A DNA stretch of 64,000 nucleotides, from positions 23,433,776 to 23,497,775 of the forward strand of contig CM057154.1 in NCBI GenBank assembly GCA_029962745.1, in the 5' to 3' direction. How positions within the stretch are numbered: the first letter of the stretch is position 1; every line of letters begins with the position of its first letter. Positions 36,823 to 64,000 of the stretch are shown here, piece after piece. The notes beneath the pieces are model-generated. The model did no database searches. It worked only from the letters and a program-made list of their open reading frames with translations, and had not been told where the DNA came from. The position numbers and the translations under genes were made by a program. The stretch comes from Echinometra lucunter. Its lineage: Eukaryota > Echinodermata > Echinoidea > Camarodonta > Echinometridae.

Positions 36823-37238
36823 TTAACCCATTCATGACAGGAATTATTTAAAGCCTAATTTGATTAGCTTTTATTCTTCAAATTGGCAACACCAACATTT
36901 TTATTTTATTGCTACATTTTTAAAATAAAATGTCATGTATCTGAAATGAATATAAATTGACAGAAATTACGATGAGAAGTCAAAAAGTTGCCAATTTGCA
37001 GGGAAAAACCATGATTTTAAACTGTCCATCACATTGCTAATTTAAGGATTTTAACACTTATTTTCCTTTGAAAAATCTTCAGCATCAAACAACAAAAACT
37101 GATGCAACCAAAATGGGCACAGTAAATGTAGAATTTTTTGCTCTTTCTGCTCATGTATTTGGTATGATTTTTAAGGCTCTGCATCAAAAGTTATTAGACC
37201 AAACCACAAAATGTGGACCCTCTGTCATGAATGGGTTA
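36823..37238. mobile_element. piggyBac-like MITE, TTAA-CCCATTCATGACAG ends
   Basis: TTAACCCATTCATGACAG at the left is mirrored exactly by CTGTCATGAATGGGTTAA at the right. A diverged relative lies at 58,449-58,864. Sequence just left of both copies (CTAGGGTCTATGGAAAATG and CTAGAGTCTATGGAAAGTT) is also similar, so the repeated unit is larger than the TIR-bounded part. Confidence 0.82.
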
Positions 37239-37640
37239 AGGCTGTTAGAAAAATGTCAGTTTTGTCATTGTCAAGCTATATGTTCCTTAGTTCCAGTTGA
37301 GATATGCTAACTTTATCCTTATGCTACTGCCTTTGTAAAGGTGCCTTGAGTGTAGTTAAATTTTAAAAGAAGGACAAACAGTGAAAAATGTTTTTATGGT
37401 GTATTGTATACTTTTCATGTAGTAATATTCTTATAAATTATCCTAGTATTTCATCATGATTATAGAATTAATGATATTCACTCCAGTAGGAATAGCTTGT
37501 CATTTACAAAATGTAGTTTCAAAGATCATGTACAGTTCTGGTAGTGAAAAAGAAAATTGACATGGGATTGGTAAACTCTCACATGTTCGCTTTGCCTTCT
37601 ACTTCCACTTCTGCACTGCTTCTCATCAAAGCCTGTCCAG

Positions 37641-38018
37641 CCCAGGGGGGGGGGGGGGATATGTCTCATTGAGGCCTGTACATCATCCGTATTAATCACT
37701 TTCTGAAAAACACACTAAACGGGATTAAAGTAGGACGGAAGTAGGAGTGATTTTGATACCCAAAACAGAGAAAATTACATCTTCAAATTTTATACCCTCA
37801 ACTAGGATTTTATGCAAAGATTGCATCATAATCTCCTAGTTAAATAACATTTTCCTGGGTTTTCTTGATTTTGATACCCTTTATTCTGATTTTTCCTGTT
37901 TTTGATAACTTTAACTGGATCCCCGGGTTCCCCTCCCGGTGATGAAAAACAACCCTTTTTCTACATTTTTGTTTACGCGGATGATGTACAGGCTTCAATG
38001 AGACATATCCCCCGGGGC
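37641..38018. mobile_element. Foldback element with GGGATATGTCTCATTGAGGC ends
   Basis: GGATATGTCTCATTGAGGCC and TGTACATCATCCG at the left pair with CGGATGATGTACAGGCTTCA and ATGAGACATATCCC at the right. The interior includes a smaller pairing (ACTAGGATTTTATGC and GCATCATAATCTCCTAGT). About 375 bp. Confidence 0.8.
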
Positions 38019-38107
38019 TGTTCAGCAACTGGATGAAGGTTTGTGGTGTGATGCTTCCAACAGTGGATGCAGTTTGTGCTTTGTGCTATTTCAAGTTTTT
38101 ATATATA

Positions 38108-39112
38108 CACTATGAACATGGCAGACAAAGAAAGCAGACAAAATAAACAACCTCTCTTCACAATGGCTCTGGTAGTCAAAAGAACATCCCTTCACAGCTA
38201 TTATGTTTAATCCGTAGTTCCAGGTGAATATGCATGTGACACCTGTTCCACACATTTTAGACAATAGCAGTGAAGGGATGTTCTTTTGACTACCAGAACC
38301 ATTGTGAAGGGTAGAATGAGGGGTTGTTTATTTTGTCCGCTTTCTTTGTCCGTCATGTTCATAGTGATACCGTAAATGATTTGAGAATATTTTTCTTTTC
38401 CCATTCATTATTTGGGGTGAAATTTAGTATAAATATCTGAAAGGAATGCCAGATAATGGCTACATTCTCCCTAGCACTAGGATCCATGCACCCCAAACAC
38501 TCTGTGCACAACAATCACAGCACTTTGTTATGCTTGTTGCATGCACGGAACCCTCATGGGTTTTACACATGCACAGTCACTGTGTACTGTAATGCACATA
38601 CAGTCACTATGAACATGGCGGACAAAGAAAGCGGACAAAATAAACAAACCTCTCATTCTACCCTTCACAATGGTTCTGGTAGTCAAAAGAACATCCCTTC
38701 ACAGCTACTATGTTTAATCATGTAGTTCCAGGTGAATATGCATGTGACACCTGTTCCACATATTTTAGTCAATAGCAGTGAAGGGATGTTCTTTTGACTA
38801 CCAGAACCATTGTGAAGGGTAGAATGAGGGGTTGTTTATTTTATCCGCTTTCTTTGTCCGTCATGTTCATAGTGATACCTTAAATGATTTGAGAATATTT
38901 TTCTTTTCCCATTCATTATTTGGGGTGAAATTTAGTATAAATATCTGAAAGGAATGCCAGATAATGGCTATATTCTCCCTAGCGCTAGGATCCATGCACC
39001 CCAAACACTCTGTGCACAACAATCACAGCACTTTGTTATGCTTGTTGCATGCACTGAACCCTCATGGGTTTTACACATGCATAGTCACTGTGTACTGTAA
39101 TACACATACAGT
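38108..39112. repeat. Tandem duplication (~0.5-kb period) of a foldback-containing unit
   Basis: 38,108-38,604 and 38,605-39,112 are near-identical; for example CAGGTGAATATGCATGTGAC begins at 38,221 and again at 38,729. Each unit starts with a hairpin of about 260 bp (38,108-38,366; 38,605-38,874). Its arms, CACTATGAACATGGCGGACA and TGTCCGTCATGTTCATAGTG, are inverted copies. The non-hairpin part holds the CACTCTGTGCACAACAATCA block. Confidence 0.88.
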
Positions 39113-39850
39113 GTAGGTGTTACTGGAGGTTCAGAGATTTCTGCCCCTGGCCCAGTGATCGAAACTGCAAGCGCCTTCCATCTGTTTGATATTTAACTTA
39201 GGGAGGAAAATGTGTCAAGTTATCTCAGTTTGCTGGTATCTTAATTGCTATCTAGTACTACAATCTGAAAGCAAAGAAATCTGATTTTTTTTTTAGGGCT
39301 TACCAAATTGCACATAACTCTTAACATCTACATACATGTACCGCAAAGAGTAGAACATTTCTATGAATTTGAAGAATTTTACAATGTTTGACATCCCTCT
39401 TAAAGCCCCTCTTATCCCATGAATATGAATAAATAGTGATTGTGAACATATTTTTGTCACTTATTTCGAGGGGGGGGGGGGGGTCTAGATATATATTATG
39501 CGGTGGAAAATGCATAATTATGTTTTTGAATTTTCATACTACATGTATTTATTTCTATTTTGTTCTGTGCAAAATTAACATGTATGCTGAAGAATAAATC
39601 CTGCAAAATGAATTATTCATGATGTTTCAGTTATATTCATATTGTTCAAATATTGACTTCAAAATGAAACTTTTTGCCCACCCTTGTTCATTGTCGATAC
39701 TAAAAGTGAACTATGATCACAAGAAAACAAAAAGAAAGTCAGATGAAGAGGAGGACTGAACTTGACAAATCATTGTGAGCAATCAATGTGACCGGCTAAT
39801 CTGTAATGCATGTATTGTGCATTTATATTAGCTGCCTAGAACAGAATATA

Positions 39851-40028
39851 ATGGGCTGGAATTCACAAAGGAGGTTAAAAATGAATAAGGTTTAAACCTC
39901 TATATTAAAGCGTACTAAAATAAATAAATATAATTGGACCAGATTCTGTGCGCATGTATGCTTAAAAAAAATCCAGGAGGGCCAGGGTTTAAACCACCCT
40001 TTAAACTTCTTTTGTGAATTTGTGGGCC
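39851..40028. mobile_element. MITE with GGAATTCACAAAGGAGGTT ends
   Basis: GGCTGGAATTCACAAAGGAG at the left pairs with CTTCTTTTGTGAATTTGTGG at the right. It is the same family as the element at 54,111-54,267 (CACAAAGGTGGTTT). Confidence 0.65.
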
Positions 40029-40050
40029 ATTGTTTCACTTCTTGCCATGA

Positions 40051-40241
40051 GCAGACCTCCCAACCATTCTGAACTTGGAGGAAAGAATCTGAATTTTGAC
40101 CATTCCAAGCTCTTATTTCGATATGATTTTAGTATTTTTCTTTGATAAATTTACCACACACTGCTATGGAAAATGCTGTTTCTTTCCTAATTTTGAGCAA
40201 AATCATCCCTATTTTTCAGTCAGAAAGGTTGGGAGGTCTGC
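40051..40241. mobile_element. MITE with GCAGACCTCCCAACC ends
   Basis: GCAGACCTCCCAACCATTCT pairs with AGAAAGGTTGGGAGGTCTGC at the right end. About 190 bp, AT-rich interior, no ORF. Confidence 0.8.
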
Positions 40242-40516
40242 ATTAGATGCCAATTATTGCACTGTGTTGTCATATTTCCATGTGTGGCTTTTCAAAAGCT
40301 GTTTGGTTGAGAAATTTGTAGTGTGGTCGTTTCTGTGGTAAAAGAAACGTTTGTAAAACCACGTATACTTCCAAGTGGTTTATAAAGGTTTCAAGGACTT
40401 TGTGGGAACTTGGTCATAAGGGAAATTTCACCAGATTTTTTTGTATTTGAACGTACTGAATTACTGGTTGTTTTTAACCTGTTGAATACTATGCTCTTAA
40501 TAATTTAGACCCAATA

Positions 40517-40650
40517 CAGCGGCGGATCCAGAATTTTTCAAAAGGGGCGTCGATCGACTCGAAAAATTTGCTGACGAGCCAAAAAAAAAGAAAAAGGAGG
40601 AGGGGGGTGGTAGTGCCTCCCTCCCCCTTCCGGGATTTGCCACTGCTATA
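40517..40650. mobile_element. Short hAT-like repeat with CAGCGGCGGATCCAG end
   Basis: CAGCGGCGGATCCAGAATTT at the left pairs loosely with TTCCGGGATTTGCCACTGC at the right. The CAGNGGCGGATCC start is typical of widespread hAT MITEs. That assignment is from general knowledge. Confidence 0.5.
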
Positions 40651-41329
40651 TGTGCGATACCGAAATTGAATCATGCTCAATTGGTTAATGAATGCAGTTG
40701 ATCATTAAAAAGAAAGTGTGGTATATGAAATTAATTACAAAATTGTAAGTAGTAATATATGTTTATTTTTTTGTATTTCTGTGATATTTTGGAGGGTGTA
40801 TTATTTTTTATATGACTATCATTATATTGCTCTAAAATTCTAAATCATTTTCATAAATGCTTTCTTGTGTTAATATTTAGCTTGTCATTATATGTACTAG
40901 AATTGAGATTACACATATGTATATGCTGTACAGTTTACATTTGCTGTGTCTTTTTTCTGAATAAAGTTAAACTTAAACCTTTTTCACGGATGTAAAAAAG
41001 AATGGGGTAGGGGTGGGGGGGGGGGGGGAACAGCTTGAATGTACAATGATTTCAGTTTTGAATAATATAGAAATGTATCTCTCATTTTTCAGATATAAAA
41101 CAAATTGCATGATTCCGTTTCTTCAAGTTTATAAATTTCTGACTTGTATTATTCCAGATTCATTTATTATTTGGGAATGTATGAAGCATATCTGAATAAT
41201 TTATAACCTTTATATCTCATACTGAGAGCAAAACAGGGAGGGGTTATATTAGTATTCGATTCTACATAAAAAGCCATTACATGTATCAACTTTATATACA
41301 GACAGTACATGTACCATGAAGAAGAAGCA

Positions 41330-41547
41330 GACCCTTGCACTGATTCACACGCGCACGGTACATACGGACGACTGGTTCGTGAAGACTATCGTATATGCAA
41401 ATCTATGTAAATGACGTGTACGTGACGAAACAGGGCCGCCATAAAGATTTCGGTTTTGACCAATGTGAAAAAACACACATAAAAAGACAATGTTGGTTTA
41501 GGATCCGCATTATATTTTGATCCTGTTACTGAATGTGAGAAATCAAC
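41330..41547 (+). promoter_or_regulatory. Putative KDM2 promoter and leader
   Basis: CpG frequency rises here (CACACGCGCACGGTACATACGG). Motif-like sites include the octamer ATGCAAAT (41,394), TGACGTG/CGTGACG and GGCCGCCAT (YY1-like) just before the first exon. Position supports a promoter; the factor assignments are guesses. Confidence 0.4.
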
Positions 41548-63380
<21,833 letters not shown>

Positions 63381-63882
63381 GTATCTAATAGGCAGTATCT
63401 CAGATAAAACTATCATACCCGTTATTGTTTTGTGTGTGAATTTGTGTCATATTTTGTATGCTGATCAGCTTCATTTATACATGTACTGATTTCTTTATGG
63501 AAAGGGATAAGAAAACAAATGGATACCTCTCTTTCAAGATAAAATGAATTTGAATTGATTTGAAATAATTAAAAATTTTCTACTTGCTTAGGCAAACTTC
63601 ATGTGTAGTCCAAATGTTAAATTAATTACAACACTGAACTTTGGAAAATTTTGTTAGTTTCGGGATGCAAAATGGATAATGTTAACAATGAAGTAACTTG
63701 TCTTGTGAAAGTTTGTGGTTTTTGAACAGAAACACAATTCCTTGGTCTAATATGTACTCTCACAACATTTGAATGTTATTACTCATCATGCACTTCCCTG
63801 GGTCTCTTGACTGCTATCTATTTATGACATAATTATACTAGTACGTAATTGGGAAAGATGTTGGGTTTGTTATTTCTGTCTT

Positions 63883-64000
63883 TTAAGGGGGTACCCAGTG
63901 CTGAAACAATGTTAGTTCATTTAAAAGAGCATGATTTTTTTAGCAGAAAATCATCTGCCTAAAGTTTTTTTAAAAAGTCATGTTGCCAAGGAAACCCCCA
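63883..64000. mobile_element. Dispersed foldback repeat, family F, copy 3 (inverted, cut by window end)
   Basis: It begins TTAAGGGGGTACCCAGTGCT, then AACAATGTTAGTTCATTTAA and GCAGAAAATCATCTGCCTAA. This is the reverse complement of the right half of copy 1, including GTCATGTTGCCAAGGAAACC. Confidence 0.8.

Larger units (their letters stand above)
34548..41547. other. Orai 3' flank and Orai-KDM2 intergenic region
   Basis: Polyadenylation signal candidates are AATAAA at 35511-35516 and at 40960-40965; the second would give a 6.4-kb 3'UTR. The region holds several foldbacks, a TATTTTT microsatellite at 35,418-35,454 and poly-G runs near 35,697, 36,224, 37,645, 39,470 and 41,018. No convincing coding exon was seen. 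Confidence 0.6.

Overview
This is nuclear DNA from an animal, with no prokaryotic gene structure. Five conserved metazoan genes with canonical GT-AG introns can be assembled exon by exon. Their proteins match vertebrate orthologues well. Introns are AT-rich and full of small inverted-repeat transposons, long poly-G runs and the octamer TACATGTA. An invertebrate deuterostome, most likely a sea urchin or close relative, is my inference; no marker in the window fixes the species.

Layout. (1) 1-8,609 (+): the 3' part of AKAP10, a PKA-anchoring protein with RGS domains; its first exons lie left of the window. (2) 8,610-15,570: AKAP10 3' flank and intergenic DNA with repeats. (3) 15,571-17,315 (-): TUBD1, delta-tubulin, with only two coding exons, converging on AKAP10. 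(4) 18,906-27,817 (+): RNF25, an RWD/RING E3 ligase, divergent from TUBD1 across a short GC-rich, probably bidirectional promoter at about 18,790-18,900. (5) about 31,260-34,547 (+): an Orai store-operated calcium channel. (6) 41,548 to the right edge (+): KDM2, a JmjC histone H3K36 demethylase with CXXC and PHD fingers; its F-box and LRR exons lie beyond the window. A 283-codon antisense ORF of unknown function (46,299-47,150, -) sits inside the 9-kb KDM2 intron 1.

The genes do not form one pathway. Two links stand out. Orai next to KDM2 recalls the human ORAI1/KDM2B neighbourhood on 12q24, which suggests old microsynteny. TUBD1/RNF25 looks like a classic divergent pair.

The rest is dominated by foldback (MITE-like) elements, several of them flanked by TTAA as expected for piggyBac-type transposition. 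Others are two very long palindromes (19.2-20.6 kb and 32.2-33.7 kb), exact or near-exact recent tandem duplications (45.0-45.6 kb, 38.1-39.1 kb), and a Helitron-like element at 61.2-62.3 kb. That element carries about six ~151-bp units, most with AGGTCA direct repeats. I saw no tRNA, rRNA or CRISPR array. All exon borders were read by eye from splice consensus, reading phase and homology. The coding lengths of RNF25, TUBD1, KDM2 and AKAP10 all keep frame through every junction.
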